From Erythrobacter sp. (GTDB lineage: Bacteria > Pseudomonadota > Alphaproteobacteria > Sphingomonadales > Sphingomonadaceae): 38,681 bases of DNA. The notes beneath the pieces are model-generated. The model did no database searches. It was not told where the DNA came from and saw only the letters and a program-made list of their open reading frames with translations. The translations under genes and the position numbers were made by a program. Positions 16,121-24,169 of this stretch are shown here, one piece after another. The first letter of the stretch is position 1. Each line of letters begins with the position of its first letter. The stretch covers positions 1-38,681 of the forward strand of contig DAICXZ010000027.1 of the NCBI GenBank assembly GCA_027311945.1, given 5' to 3'.

Positions 16121-16802
16121 TCCCTGCCGCGTCCTGCTGGTCGGAGCGACCGGGCTGGTCGGGGGCGAGGTCATTGCGCAGGGGCGCAACGTGACGGGGC
16201 TGTCATTGCTGGGGCTGGCACGACGCGAGGTGCCCTTGCCGCGCGGCGGGCGGATGGAGATGATGCTCGCTCCGGTCGAGGACTGGCCGCAGGCCATCGC
16301 CACGATCGCGCCCGATGCTGTGATCTGCGCGCTCGGCACGACCCAGGCGAAGTCGGGCCAGGAGGGGCTGCGCGAGGTCGACTGCACGCTGGTTCTGCGC
16401 GTGGCTGAGGCGGCGCAGCGGGCAGGGGCGCGGCAGTTCGTGCATCTGTCGTCGGTGGGGGCGGATCCGCATGCCAAGGCGCACTATCTCAGCGTAAAGG
16501 GCGAGGCCGAGCAGGGGCTGCGCAAGCTCGGTTTCGCGCGGCTCGACATTGTGCGGCCCGGCCTGTTGCGCGGCCAGCGCGAGGGCGAGCGGCGAGTGCT
16601 CGAAGGGATCGGACAGGTCGTGGCGCCCGTGGCCGACCTGTTCCTGCACGGGTCGAAGCGGCGCTATCGCTCGGTCAAGGCGCGTGATGTCGCGGCGGCC
16701 TTGTTGCAGGCGGTGCGCACACCGGCACGCGGCACGTTCGAGCACGATTACGACGCGATCCAGCGCCTCGCACGCGGCTTTGCTCAGGCGGGGTCGGCAT
16801 GA
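16113..16802 (+). CDS. NAD(P)-binding Rossmann-fold protein, atypical SDR
   Basis: 229 residues. The nucleotide-binding loop GATGLVGG is at residues 11-18 after a hydrophobic beta strand. The blocks DAVICALGTTQAKSGQEG, QFVHLSSVGAD, YLSVKGEAEQGLRKLG and LDIVRPGLLRG follow the pattern of small HTATIP2/YwnB-like atypical short-chain reductases. The Tyr and Lys of YLSVKGEAE may be the active-site pair. The substrate is unknown. It overlaps dgt by 8 bases and the following methyltransferase by 4 (ATGA), so the three genes form a tight operon. Confidence 0.85.
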   Translation: MSDPCRVLLVGATGLVGGEVIAQGRNVTGLSLLGLARREVPLPRGGRMEMMLAPVEDWPQAIATIAPDAVICALGTTQAKSGQEGLREVDCTLVLRVAEAAQRAGARQFVHLSSVGADPHAKAHYLSVKGEAEQGLRKLGFARLDIVRPGLLRGQREGERRVLEGIGQVVAPVADLFLHGSKRRYRSVKARDVAAALLQAVRTPARGTFEHDYDAIQRLARGFAQAGSA

Positions 16803-17395
16803 AACGCGAAGCCTATGCCGCAGCGCGCAACCGTGCGCCGATTGCCGAGGTTCTGGCAAAAGAGCTGCCGCAGTCTGGTCTGGTGCTTGAGGTGGCGAGC
16901 GGGACGGGCGAACATGGCGTGCATTTCGCGGGCTTGTTCCCGCAGATCATCTGGCAGCCAAGCGATCCCGATCCCGAAGCGCTGACCTCGATAGCCGCTT
17001 GGCGCGAGGATTATCCGGGCGACAACCTGCTGCCGCCGATCCAGCTCGATGCGAGTGCGGAGGATTGGCCGATCAGCCATGCCGATGCGATCTTTTGCTC
17101 GAACATGGCGCATATCAGCCCGACATCGTCCAGCGAGGGGCTGGTGGCTGCGGCGGGGCGTTTGCTCGGGCCGGGTGCGCCGCTGATTTTATATGGTCCA
17201 TGGCTGGAGGCAGACGTCGAAACCGCGTCCTCCAACCTCGCCTTCGATGAAAGCCTGAAAGCGCGCAATCCCGCATGGGGCTTGCGCGAACGTGAGTGGC
17301 TGGACGCGCTTTGCCGCGCCGAGGGGCTGGCCCTCGCTACGCGGCATGCAATGCCGGCGAACAATCTCGTGCTGATCTATCGCCGCGAGGGCTGA
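16799..17395 (+). CDS. DUF938 SAM-dependent methyltransferase-like protein
   Basis: 198 residues. The class I methyltransferase motif I reads VLEVASGTGEHGVHFAGLFP near residues 29-48. The DUF938 hallmarks AAARNRAPI at the start, WQPSDPDPEAL, NMAHISPTS and GLREREWLDALC are visible. It is probably a SAM-dependent methyltransferase of unknown substrate and cytoplasmic. Its ATG overlaps the TGA of the upstream gene. It is the last gene of the dgt operon and converges with the entericidin-like gene. Confidence 0.88.
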   Translation: MKREAYAAARNRAPIAEVLAKELPQSGLVLEVASGTGEHGVHFAGLFPQIIWQPSDPDPEALTSIAAWREDYPGDNLLPPIQLDASAEDWPISHADAIFCSNMAHISPTSSSEGLVAAAGRLLGPGAPLILYGPWLEADVETASSNLAFDESLKARNPAWGLREREWLDALCRAEGLALATRHAMPANNLVLIYRREG

Positions 17396-17429
17396 CAACC
17401 GCGCGCGACTATTGTCCGCCGGAGATTGA

Positions 17430-17558
17430 TCAGATTTCGTCGGCAACGGTGTCCGAAGCGGACTGCAGGTCTTCACCAGCGCCGCTCACGGTGTTGCAGG
17501 CGGTGGCAGCAAAGGCGAGCGCGGCGGTAGCCGCGGCGAGAATCAACTTGCGAGTCAT
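17430..17558 (-). CDS. entericidin-like micro-lipoprotein
   Basis: 42 residues. Reading the minus strand from the ATG at 17558 gives MTRKLILAAATAALAFAAT, then ACNTVSGAGEDLQSASDTV and the end ADEI. This is a lipoprotein signal with Cys21 followed by the CNTV-x-GAG-x-D-x-QSA pattern of the entericidin EcnA/B family. A strong ribosome binding site (GGAAAGGA) precedes the ATG. In E. coli the entericidin pair is stress-regulated; in alphaproteobacteria single copies are common and their role is unclear. No antidote partner gene is next to it. Confidence 0.85.
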   Translation of the reverse strand: MTRKLILAAATAALAFAATACNTVSGAGEDLQSASDTVADEI

Positions 17559-17639
17559 GAGAATTCCTTTCCTGAAGCCCCTAAGTTCACGGCTTTTCTG
17601 TGCCGCCGGGGTATTGCAGGAGAAACCGCTGAGCGCGCG

Positions 17640-18554
17640 TCAGGTTCCGGTGGCCTGTCGCTGATCGACAAAGGCGCGGCGCGACAACACGCGTTCGCGC
17701 CATGTGATTACCAGCCCGGCCGCGATCACAAGCGGCGCGCCGATAAAGGTCGTCGCCGGCGGCAGGTTTGCAAACATCAGCCAGCCCAGCAGCGTCGCCC
17801 AGACGATGGCAGAGTAATCCATCACGATCACGCTCGCGACTTTGCCATAGCGCAGAGCCATGGTGATGAGGATCTGGCCCCAGGTTCCGGTCAGCCCGAT
17901 GGCGAGCAGCAGCAGCCAATCCTCCCAGCCATGCGCCTTCATCGTGAAGGGCAGCAACGGTGCGGTCAGCACCGTGCTGGTGAGTGCAAACCAGAACACT
18001 ATCACATAGGGCTTCTCGGTCTTGCCGAGATCGCGAATCTGGATCGAGATCAGCGCGATCATGAAGGCCCCGCCCAGCGCCACCAGCGCGCCGTCGAGCG
18101 CAATGTCGCTATCTCCGGGGCGGGCGATCACGAGGATGCCCGCGAACCCCGCCAGCACCGCCGACCAGCGCCATATCCCGACCTGTTCACGCAGCAGTAC
18201 CATCGAAAGGATCACGGCGAAGATCGGGGCCGAGAAGTTGATCGTCTGCGCCTCGGCCAGCGGCAGCAGGATCACCGCGCCGAAATTGCACAGCATGCCT
18301 ACAATGCCATAGATGCTGCGCACCAGATGGGCCTTGGGCCGCTTCGTCGCGAGCAGGTGAAGCCCGCCAGCAAAGATCGCCCAACCGGCAATCAGCGGGA
18401 CCGAAACGAGCTGGCGCCAGAAGATGATCTCGGCAAGGTGGATCCCCCGCTGCGAGGCAAGCTTGATCAGCGCGGCCATCAACGCAAAGCCCATGATCCC
18501 CGCCAGCCGCATGGCCAGCGCCATCATCGGCCGGTCGAGATCGCTATTGCTCAC
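17640..18554 (-). CDS. EamA/DMT family transporter
   Basis: 304 residues with about ten hydrophobic helices in two EamA repeats. Family features include the start AGIMGFALMAALIKLASQ, FWRQLVSVPLIAGW, NFSAPIFAVILSMVLLREQVG in the first repeat and the corresponding DYSAIVWATLLGWLMFANLP in the second. It is likely an inner-membrane exporter or permease for a metabolite; the substrate cannot be read from sequence. It diverges from the small membrane protein gene at 18592. A second EamA gene of different sequence lies at 20585. Confidence 0.88.
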   Translation of the reverse strand: MSNSDLDRPMMALAMRLAGIMGFALMAALIKLASQRGIHLAEIIFWRQLVSVPLIAGWAIFAGGLHLLATKRPKAHLVRSIYGIVGMLCNFGAVILLPLAEAQTINFSAPIFAVILSMVLLREQVGIWRWSAVLAGFAGILVIARPGDSDIALDGALVALGGAFMIALISIQIRDLGKTEKPYVIVFWFALTSTVLTAPLLPFTMKAHGWEDWLLLLAIGLTGTWGQILITMALRYGKVASVIVMDYSAIVWATLLGWLMFANLPPATTFIGAPLVIAAGLVITWRERVLSRRAFVDQRQATGT

Positions 18555-18591
18555 AGACCCGCCTTAGAGACGATTGCGCAGGTGGCAAGCG

Positions 18592-18840
18592 ATGCCCATA
18601 TGGCCGCCCATGAAAGAGCCCGACTTCCTGCTTTTCGCCAGCGATGCGACGCTGATCGGGCTCGCCGGGCTGGCAATGCTGCTGCTGTCGTTCGTTGCCT
18701 TCATGGGCGAGCGCCGCCGCCGCAACCGGCGCGACATCGACGCGGTGGGCGTTCTGCCCTGGCGCGATATCGCCGCGTTTACGATGCTTCTCGGCATGAT
18801 GCTGATGGCGCTTGCGATCAGCGGCTGGTTGAAGGGCTGA
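18592..18840 (+). CDS. small two-helix membrane protein
   Basis: 82 residues from the ATG at 18592, which has AGGTGG 6 bases upstream; MKEPDF at 18610 is an alternative start. Two hydrophobic helices (ATLIGLAGLAMLLLSFVAFMG and IAAFTMLLGMMLMALAISGWL) flank a strongly basic loop (ERRRRNRR), so both ends would face outside and the loop inside. I recognise no family. Codon use is like that of its neighbours, and it fits exactly between the divergent transporter and the convergent cpaF stop (18843), which supports a real gene. Confidence 0.6.
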   Translation: MPIWPPMKEPDFLLFASDATLIGLAGLAMLLLSFVAFMGERRRRNRRDIDAVGVLPWRDIAAFTMLLGMMLMALAISGWLKG

Positions 18841-18842
18841 GC

Positions 18843-20396
18843 CTAGAGGCAGGCCTCCAGGTAGGCCTGATCGAACCCGAACTGGCGCGCCTTTTCCAGC
18901 GTGTAGGGACGCAGGCCCGAGCTGCGATACTCGCCGATGATCTTTCCGTCGTCGCCCTCGTCGAGATATTCGAAGTTGAACAGCTCCTGCGTCACGATCA
19001 CGTCGCCCTCCATGCCGATCACTTCGGTGATGTTGGTGGTGCGGCGCGAGCCGTCGCGCAGGCGCTTGACCTGCACGATCAGGTCGACCGATTCTGCAAT
19101 CTGGCGGCTGATGGCTTCCTTCGGGATCTTGATGTCGCCCATCAGGATCATGTTTTCCATACGACCAAGGCACTCGCGCGGGCTGTTGGCGTGGAGCGTA
19201 CACATCGAGCCGTCGTGGCCGGTGTTCATCGCGGCGAGGAGGTCGAAACACTCCGCGCCGCGGATTTCGCCCAGGATGATCCGGTCAGGCCGCATACGCA
19301 GGGCGTTCTTGACGAGGTCGCCAATGGTGATCGCACCTTGACCTTCAAGGTTCGGCGGGCGCGTTTCGAGCGGTAGCCAGTGCGGCTGTTGCAGGCGAAG
19401 TTCAGCCGCGTCCTCGATCGTCAGCACGCGTTCGCCCGGATCGATCATTTTCGAAAGGGCGTTGAGCATGGTCGTCTTACCCGAGCCGGTACCGCCCGAG
19501 ATCACGATGTTCATCCGGCTCGCCCCGGCGATCTTGAGTACTGTCGCCATTTTCTCGTTCATCGAGCCGAAGCCCTTGAGCATGTCGATTGTGATCGGCT
19601 TTTCGGAAAATTTACGGATCGAGATCGCCGTGCCCTTGAGGCTCAGCGGCGGCACGATCACGTTAACACGGCTGCCGTCCTTCAAGCGAGCGTCGGCCAG
19701 CGGCGTGGTCTGGTCGACGCGGCGGCCGACCTGGTTCACGATGCGCTGGGCGATCTGGAACAGGTGAGTCTCGTCGCGGAACTGGATCGGTGCGATCTGC
19801 AGCTTGCCCTTGCGCTCGACGTATGTCTGCTGCGGGCCGTTGACCATGATATCCGAAATGTCGGGATCGTTGAGCAATTCCTCGAGCGGACCGAAGCCGA
19901 GCAGCTCGTCGATCAGTACCTTTTCCAGCGCGAACTGTTCGCGCCGGTTGAGCGTGATCCTGAGTTCGGCCAGCACCTCCATGATGATCGGCCGGAATTC
20001 TTCCGACAGCTCTTCCTTGGAAAGGGTGGCCGCCGCTTCCGGGTCGACGCGTTCGAGCAGGCGCGGAAGCACCTGTTCCTTGATCTTGTGGACCGACTGT
20101 TCGAACCCGCCGACTTCGCTGACGCCGGCCTCGCCCGAGGCGTTCACGCGATCGGCAAGGCGGCTCATGGCATCGGCGTGCGGGTTGGGTGAGGATGGTT
20201 CTGCGCCAGCTTCTGCCGGCATCCCGCCGCTTGGCAGGGGCGGGAACTGCTCGCCACCGGGCACGCGCGCCACAGGCCGTTCGGTCGGCGCGGGAGCATT
20301 GCCATTGCGCATCGGCTTCGCAACTCCGAAGCTCGGGCGTGACCCGCTTGCACCGCTTGGTCCACCGACGCCGTTCTTGCGTCCAAATGCGCTCAT
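18843..20396 (-). CDS. cpaF: CpaF/TadA-type secretion ATPase
   Basis: 517 residues from the ATG at 20396. It is the hexameric motor of Tad/Flp pilus assembly, a type II/IV secretion ATPase. Residues 1-100 are a low-complexity Pro/Gly/Ala region. The all-helical and PAS-like part follows (SDIMVNGPQQTYVERKGKL, 181-199), then Walker A GGTGSGKT at 301-308, the Asp box region TIEDAAELRLQQPHW, the Walker B block DRIILGEIRGAE and the His box region TGHDGSMCTLHAN. No other cpa or tad genes lie beside it. The open frame upstream of 20396 is not included because it does not match the family. Confidence 0.92.
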   Translation of the reverse strand: MSAFGRKNGVGGPSGASGSRPSFGVAKPMRNGNAPAPTERPVARVPGGEQFPPLPSGGMPAEAGAEPSSPNPHADAMSRLADRVNASGEAGVSEVGGFEQSVHKIKEQVLPRLLERVDPEAAATLSKEELSEEFRPIIMEVLAELRITLNRREQFALEKVLIDELLGFGPLEELLNDPDISDIMVNGPQQTYVERKGKLQIAPIQFRDETHLFQIAQRIVNQVGRRVDQTTPLADARLKDGSRVNVIVPPLSLKGTAISIRKFSEKPITIDMLKGFGSMNEKMATVLKIAGASRMNIVISGGTGSGKTTMLNALSKMIDPGERVLTIEDAAELRLQQPHWLPLETRPPNLEGQGAITIGDLVKNALRMRPDRIILGEIRGAECFDLLAAMNTGHDGSMCTLHANSPRECLGRMENMILMGDIKIPKEAISRQIAESVDLIVQVKRLRDGSRRTTNITEVIGMEGDVIVTQELFNFEYLDEGDDGKIIGEYRSSGLRPYTLEKARQFGFDQAYLEACL

Positions 20397-20584
20397 TGCC
20401 GTCCCTCTTGGTCTGTCCGGCCGCGCGAAACGCTTGCCGACATCACGAAATAAGCCAGCTTTTCGGCAATCTTGGTAAAGATTTCGCAAAGGGAAGCGCC
20501 GTCAGTTGGGCCGCGAGAGTTGAACGATTGCATGGCAGCCACCACCCGCCTAGGCGGGATGCACAAGCGGGGGACCAAGCCTTC

Positions 20585-21475
20585 ATGCAAAATTCGGATC
20601 GCGCCGGCCTGCTCTATGCGCTCGCCGGATTCTGTACGCTTTCGGTCGGCGATGCGATCGTGAAGGGCATGATGGGCGCCTGGCCCGCGCCGGCCATGGC
20701 GGCGACGCGCTATATCGTGGGCAGCGCGCTGCTGGCTATGCTGTTGGCGCGCAGTGAGGGGGTAAAGGCGCTGGCTCTGCCGCGCGACAAGCTGCAATGG
20801 CTGCGCGGTATCGCGATCAGCTGTTCGGCTATCGGCATGTTCTTCGCGGTGTGGGTCATGCCACTGTCGGAAGCGACCACCATCGCCTTCACCCAGCCGG
20901 TGATCACCGCGCTGCTGGCGATGGTGTTCCTGGGCGAGCGGGCGCGAAAAAGCACCTGGATCGCCAGCGGCATGGCGTTTGTCGGCGTGATGATCGTGCT
21001 GCGCCCCAATTTCGAGGCGACGGGCCTGGCGGCGCTGTTCCCGCTGATGGGGGCGAGCGGCATGGCCGTTACCATCATTGCCAACCGCAAGGTGCATGGC
21101 CGTGCCAGCGTGCTTGCGATGCAATACTACATGTCGGTTACGGCGATGATTTTCCTGACTATTGTTACCCTTGCCGGGCATCTTAGCGGTCTTGAGCCGT
21201 TCACGCTGACCTGGCCGCACTGGTCGGTGGTCGCACGCTGTGCGCTCATCGGCTGCACTGCGACGCTGGCGCAATGGCTGATCTACATGGGCACTGCCAG
21301 GGCCGGGGCAGGCACCATTGCGCCGATGACCTATGGCCAGCTGCTGATGGCGATCTCGCTTGGGGCGATGTTCTTCGGCGATGTGCCCGACGGGCTCGCC
21401 ATGCTGGGGGCAGCGATCATCATCGGCGCGGGTCTGTATCTCTGGCACGATGGGCGAACCCGCAAGCAAGCCTAG
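20585..21475 (+). CDS. EamA/DMT family transporter
   Basis: 296 residues from the ATG at 20585 (MQNSDRAGLLYALAGF). About ten helices form two EamA repeats, with SEATTIAFTQPVITALLAMVFLGE closing the first and GAGTIAPMTYGQLLMAISLG in the second, both characteristic of the family. It resembles the RhaT/YdcZ-like drug/metabolite transporters annotated without a substrate. It is divergent from cpaF, with a 188-bp gap holding no recognisable site, and convergent with the glycosyltransferase gene, with only 5 bases between their ends. Confidence 0.88.
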   Translation: MQNSDRAGLLYALAGFCTLSVGDAIVKGMMGAWPAPAMAATRYIVGSALLAMLLARSEGVKALALPRDKLQWLRGIAISCSAIGMFFAVWVMPLSEATTIAFTQPVITALLAMVFLGERARKSTWIASGMAFVGVMIVLRPNFEATGLAALFPLMGASGMAVTIIANRKVHGRASVLAMQYYMSVTAMIFLTIVTLAGHLSGLEPFTLTWPHWSVVARCALIGCTATLAQWLIYMGTARAGAGTIAPMTYGQLLMAISLGAMFFGDVPDGLAMLGAAIIIGAGLYLWHDGRTRKQA

Positions 21476-21480
21476 GTCGG

Positions 21481-22989
21481 TCATTCGGGCTTGGTGCGTG
21501 CCCAAGCGGTCAGCGTGCGCCTTTGTATGTTGGCCGTGGCGATCTGGCGGTAATCCTCCTCGAGCGTAGCCTTGACCAGCGCGGTTGCCTGGTGATTCTG
21601 CGGTGTTACCGGGCGGCTAGCGGTCACGATGACGCCGGGCTGCGTAGCGAGAATGCGTGCAACCTCGCCCGTCTGATCGACCCCGAGCGCTTCGGTCTCG
21701 AGCGCATTGTTGAGATGGTCGGGATAGACGAAACGGGTCGGCACGCATGAGCCGGTCATCCGGTAGAGCGAGGTCGGGCCGTCGAACAGCCACAGGCAAT
21801 TGCTGGTCGCACCGACATGGGGCGCAATGGTCTCGGCAAAGCGCGCGGCCTCGCGTCGCTCCTGCTGCGAGCGTTCGTAACGCGCGGGCAGGTAGAGCAG
21901 GAAAGCAAGAGCCCCTAGCAGCAGCACGCTGAACACGATGCGCAGGGGCGCCCGGCTATTGAACAACGGCACGGCCAGCAGAGCGGCAGGAGCCGCGAAT
22001 CCGGCGAAGTAGTAGCCATAGACAGTGCCTGGCAGAAACACCGAGCCGACCGCGCCGAGTGCGAAGAGCACGAACAACCGCCACACCGTCCAGTCGTAGG
22101 GTCGCGACTTTGTGAACGCCGCAATTGCTCCGCCGCCCGCAAAGGCGACCAGGGGTACGAGCAGGATGCGGTAGCCGTCCTGCCAGCGCCCTTGGTTGGC
22201 GGCGACGCGGTCGAAGAAGCTCACGAAGTTTGCGAAGTAGAACGCATCGAACCCGCCTGCCGCGAGATAGATCAGCGCCACGAGAAGCGTCGGCAGCAGG
22301 CCGAGCGCGAGGAACAGGAGCGCGCGCTTCGCCAAAGGCGTGAGGTCCGCGCCGCGCCGGTACTCCACCCATAGCGCGTAGAGCCCGACGACTATGCAAT
22401 GGGGTAGCACCGTATATTTCACCTGCAGCGCCACGCCGCCAAGCAACATGGCGAGCGCGGCACGGCGGGTGAACGCCGGGTGTCTGGTCTCGGCGAGCAG
22501 ACGTACCATCGCCAGCAGCAGCGGTGTGAAGAAGACCTCGCTCTGCCCTGAATGACTGCCGTAAACGGACAGCAGCATCACCGTGACCGCCCCGGCAAAA
22601 GTCGCCGCCAGCCGTCCGCCGATCAGCCGGGCATTGGCATAGGTCAGCCAGCCAGCGGCCAATGCCGCGAGCGCGGCAGCAAGCTGGAACGCAATCGGCT
22701 CGGGACCGAACAGCGCGTGAGCAAGCCCGAAGATCGCGAACAGGCCGAACGGTTTGCGGTCCCACCAGTCGACATAGGGTAGCTCGCCGTACTGCATCCG
22801 CCAGCCGATGAACGAATAGAGCTGCTCGTCGTAGTCGGCGACGGGATCGCCGAACCAGGCTGCGCGGGTCACCAGGACCACAACCAGCAAGGCGAGCATG
22901 CCCGGCCAGTTGTGGCGCAGGCTGGCCCCAAAGCCGGTGCTGCGTCGTTGCAGGTTTGTAAGGTCGGCCAAGGGCGGGGTCTTTCTCAT
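21481..22989 (-). CDS. PMT_2/ArnT-like membrane glycosyltransferase
   Basis: 502 residues with about 11-12 membrane segments. The first periplasmic loop contains DYDEQLYSF at 52-60 and WDRKPFGLF near 76-84, corresponding to the acidic D-E site and the D-x-KP motif of the GT39/PMT_2 family, which moves sugars from polyprenyl-phosphate donors to lipids or proteins. A C-terminal soluble part (about 385-502) is rich in beta-type sequence and carries two cysteines (SNCLWLF and GSCVPTRF). Acceptor and sugar are unknown. It diverges from the HNH gene. Confidence 0.8.
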   Translation of the reverse strand: MRKTPPLADLTNLQRRSTGFGASLRHNWPGMLALLVVVLVTRAAWFGDPVADYDEQLYSFIGWRMQYGELPYVDWWDRKPFGLFAIFGLAHALFGPEPIAFQLAAALAALAAGWLTYANARLIGGRLAATFAGAVTVMLLSVYGSHSGQSEVFFTPLLLAMVRLLAETRHPAFTRRAALAMLLGGVALQVKYTVLPHCIVVGLYALWVEYRRGADLTPLAKRALLFLALGLLPTLLVALIYLAAGGFDAFYFANFVSFFDRVAANQGRWQDGYRILLVPLVAFAGGGAIAAFTKSRPYDWTVWRLFVLFALGAVGSVFLPGTVYGYYFAGFAAPAALLAVPLFNSRAPLRIVFSVLLLGALAFLLYLPARYERSQQERREAARFAETIAPHVGATSNCLWLFDGPTSLYRMTGSCVPTRFVYPDHLNNALETEALGVDQTGEVARILATQPGVIVTASRPVTPQNHQATALVKATLEEDYRQIATANIQRRTLTAWARTKPE

Positions 22990-23024
22990 CGGGAAACAGG
23001 CTTGTCGTAGCCTCGGGAAGGCGC

Positions 23025-23339
23025 TTGGTTACTCTGGTGACGTCTGCCAGCCAACAGCCCGCTGATCCTTCTGCCACCTGCTGGCTGTGCGGAAGGCTGC
23101 TGGGACGCCGGGTTCAGCTTCACCATGTCGTGCCCAAGGCCAAGCGCGGGAAGGCGACGGTGCCCGTCCACCCGATTTGCCACCGCACGATTCACGCCCA
23201 CTTCACCAATGCGCAGCTGATGCGGCTGGGCGGTGCGCGCGAGCCGTTGCTGGCCGATGTGGAAGTGGCGAAGTTCCTGCGCTGGATCGCCGACAAGCCG
23301 CCCGATTTTCACGCGCCGACCCGCCGCCAGCGAAGGTGA
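23025..23339 (+). CDS. small HNH-type endonuclease-like protein
   Basis: About 104 residues if translation begins at the TTG at 23025 (GGAAGG just upstream); a GTG at 23037 would give 100. The layout is a zinc-knuckle CWLCG, then VQLHHVVPKAKRGK, then HPICHRTIHAHFTNAQL, which matches the H-H / N-or-H / H core of HNH proteins of the McrA/5-methylcytosine class. The second Cys pair is reduced to a single Cys in PICH. No partner methyltransferase or integrase is adjacent. The function may be housekeeping nuclease or unknown. Confidence 0.75.
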   Translation: MVTLVTSASQQPADPSATCWLCGRLLGRRVQLHHVVPKAKRGKATVPVHPICHRTIHAHFTNAQLMRLGGAREPLLADVEVAKFLRWIADKPPDFHAPTRRQRR

Positions 23340-23520
23340 CGAAGTTGACAGCGTGACGATCCGCGCACGGTGAGGATTTGGATTAGTAATCAATACTTTG
23401 ATAAGGTAGGTCAAAGTTGACAGTTTGGCCGAATTCACGCGCAGCGTTCCTATTCCGTGCCCGCAGGCGAAGCGCGCAGCTGTCGCACGATTGCGTATCT
23501 GTAGGAAAGCTCGGACCTTA

Positions 23521-23745
23521 TCAGCGCGGCAAGCTCTTCATGCCCTTGGTGCGGCTGGTGAGGTGATAATCGCGGCACAGCTGGCAGCGATAGGGGCGCA
23601 AGGTGATGTCCGCCTTGAGCGCCACGGCGATGGCCTCGGCCTCGCTGGAAAAGCGCCGTTTGCGGGCGCAGACGCCGGGTTGCGTGTTCACTGGGATAGA
23701 ATCTCTGATGGCCTTGTTGCAGCTAGGAAGAGGCCGAACCCTCAT
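23521..23745 (-). CDS. small CxxC protein downstream of the HU-like gene
   Basis: 74 residues from the ATG at 23745, or 56 from a GTG at 23691. The first start overlaps the end of the HU-like gene by 23 bases, with AGGG 8 bases upstream, which fits translational coupling. The core is CARKRRFSSEAEAIAVAL followed by LRPYRCQLCRDYHLTSRTKGM, a half zinc ribbon (C-x2-C) with a possible third ligand in DYHLTSR. Proteins with this RC-x-x-C-x-x-(W/Y)HLTS pattern occur in related genomes, without known function as far as I recall. It may be the third gene of the ART-HU operon or simply a neighbour. Confidence 0.6.
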   Translation of the reverse strand: MRVRPLPSCNKAIRDSIPVNTQPGVCARKRRFSSEAEAIAVALKADITLRPYRCQLCRDYHLTSRTKGMKSLPR

Positions 23746-24169
23746 CCGGCTTGCCCTGCACAGCTTTTCGCAGCGCCTTGCCCGGCGTGAAGACCGTGGA
23801 GCGTGCGCGCTTCTTGCCCTTGGTCACGATTGCAACCTTGGGATTTACCGTGGCGACCTTTTCATAGGTTTCGACCTCGAACTTTCCGAAGTCCCGCAGA
23901 GTGACGACCTCACCTGCAGCAAGCGCTTGCTTGATCGTTCCCAGTGCGGCGGAAATCACCCTTGCCGCAGCGGCCTGACTCACCCCCGTCTCGCGCGCCA
24001 CGGCGGAGATCAGCTCTGACTTGTTCAGTATACCGTCGTCGACGGTTTCACTCGCCCGATCATCATTGAGCCAATTGGACAGAAGATCTGGCCCATGTCC
24101 TTCGGTGTCATCAACCGCAATCCCGGCTGCTGAACCTGTGACGAAACGATCATTCCGGCTTTTCGACAT
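23723..24169 (-). CDS. HU-family DNA-binding protein with N-terminal extension
   Basis: 148 residues, whereas HU/IHF proteins have about 90-100. The HU core spans roughly 47-139: ILNKSELISAVARETGVSQ, VISAALGTIKQALAAGEVVTL, RDFGKFEVETYEK, the beta-arm with the DNA-intercalating proline in VNPKVAIVTKG (Pro110), and FTPGKALRKAVQGK. Residues 1-46 are hydrophilic and acidic (DDTEGHGPDLL, NDDRASETVDD) with no known domain. The ATG at 24169 lies inside the last codons of the ADP-ribosyltransferase-like gene (20-base overlap), so the two are coupled. It could be a nucleoid protein, or the regulator/antidote of the upstream enzyme. Confidence 0.88.
   Translation of the reverse strand: MSKSRNDRFVTGSAAGIAVDDTEGHGPDLLSNWLNDDRASETVDDGILNKSELISAVARETGVSQAAAARVISAALGTIKQALAAGEVVTLRDFGKFEVETYEKVATVNPKVAIVTKGKKRARSTVFTPGKALRKAVQGKPDEGSASS

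Noticed and set aside
16799-17395. Possible tellurite or menaquinone methyltransferase
   Set aside because: The specific blocks fit DUF938 better than those families; no substrate can be named.
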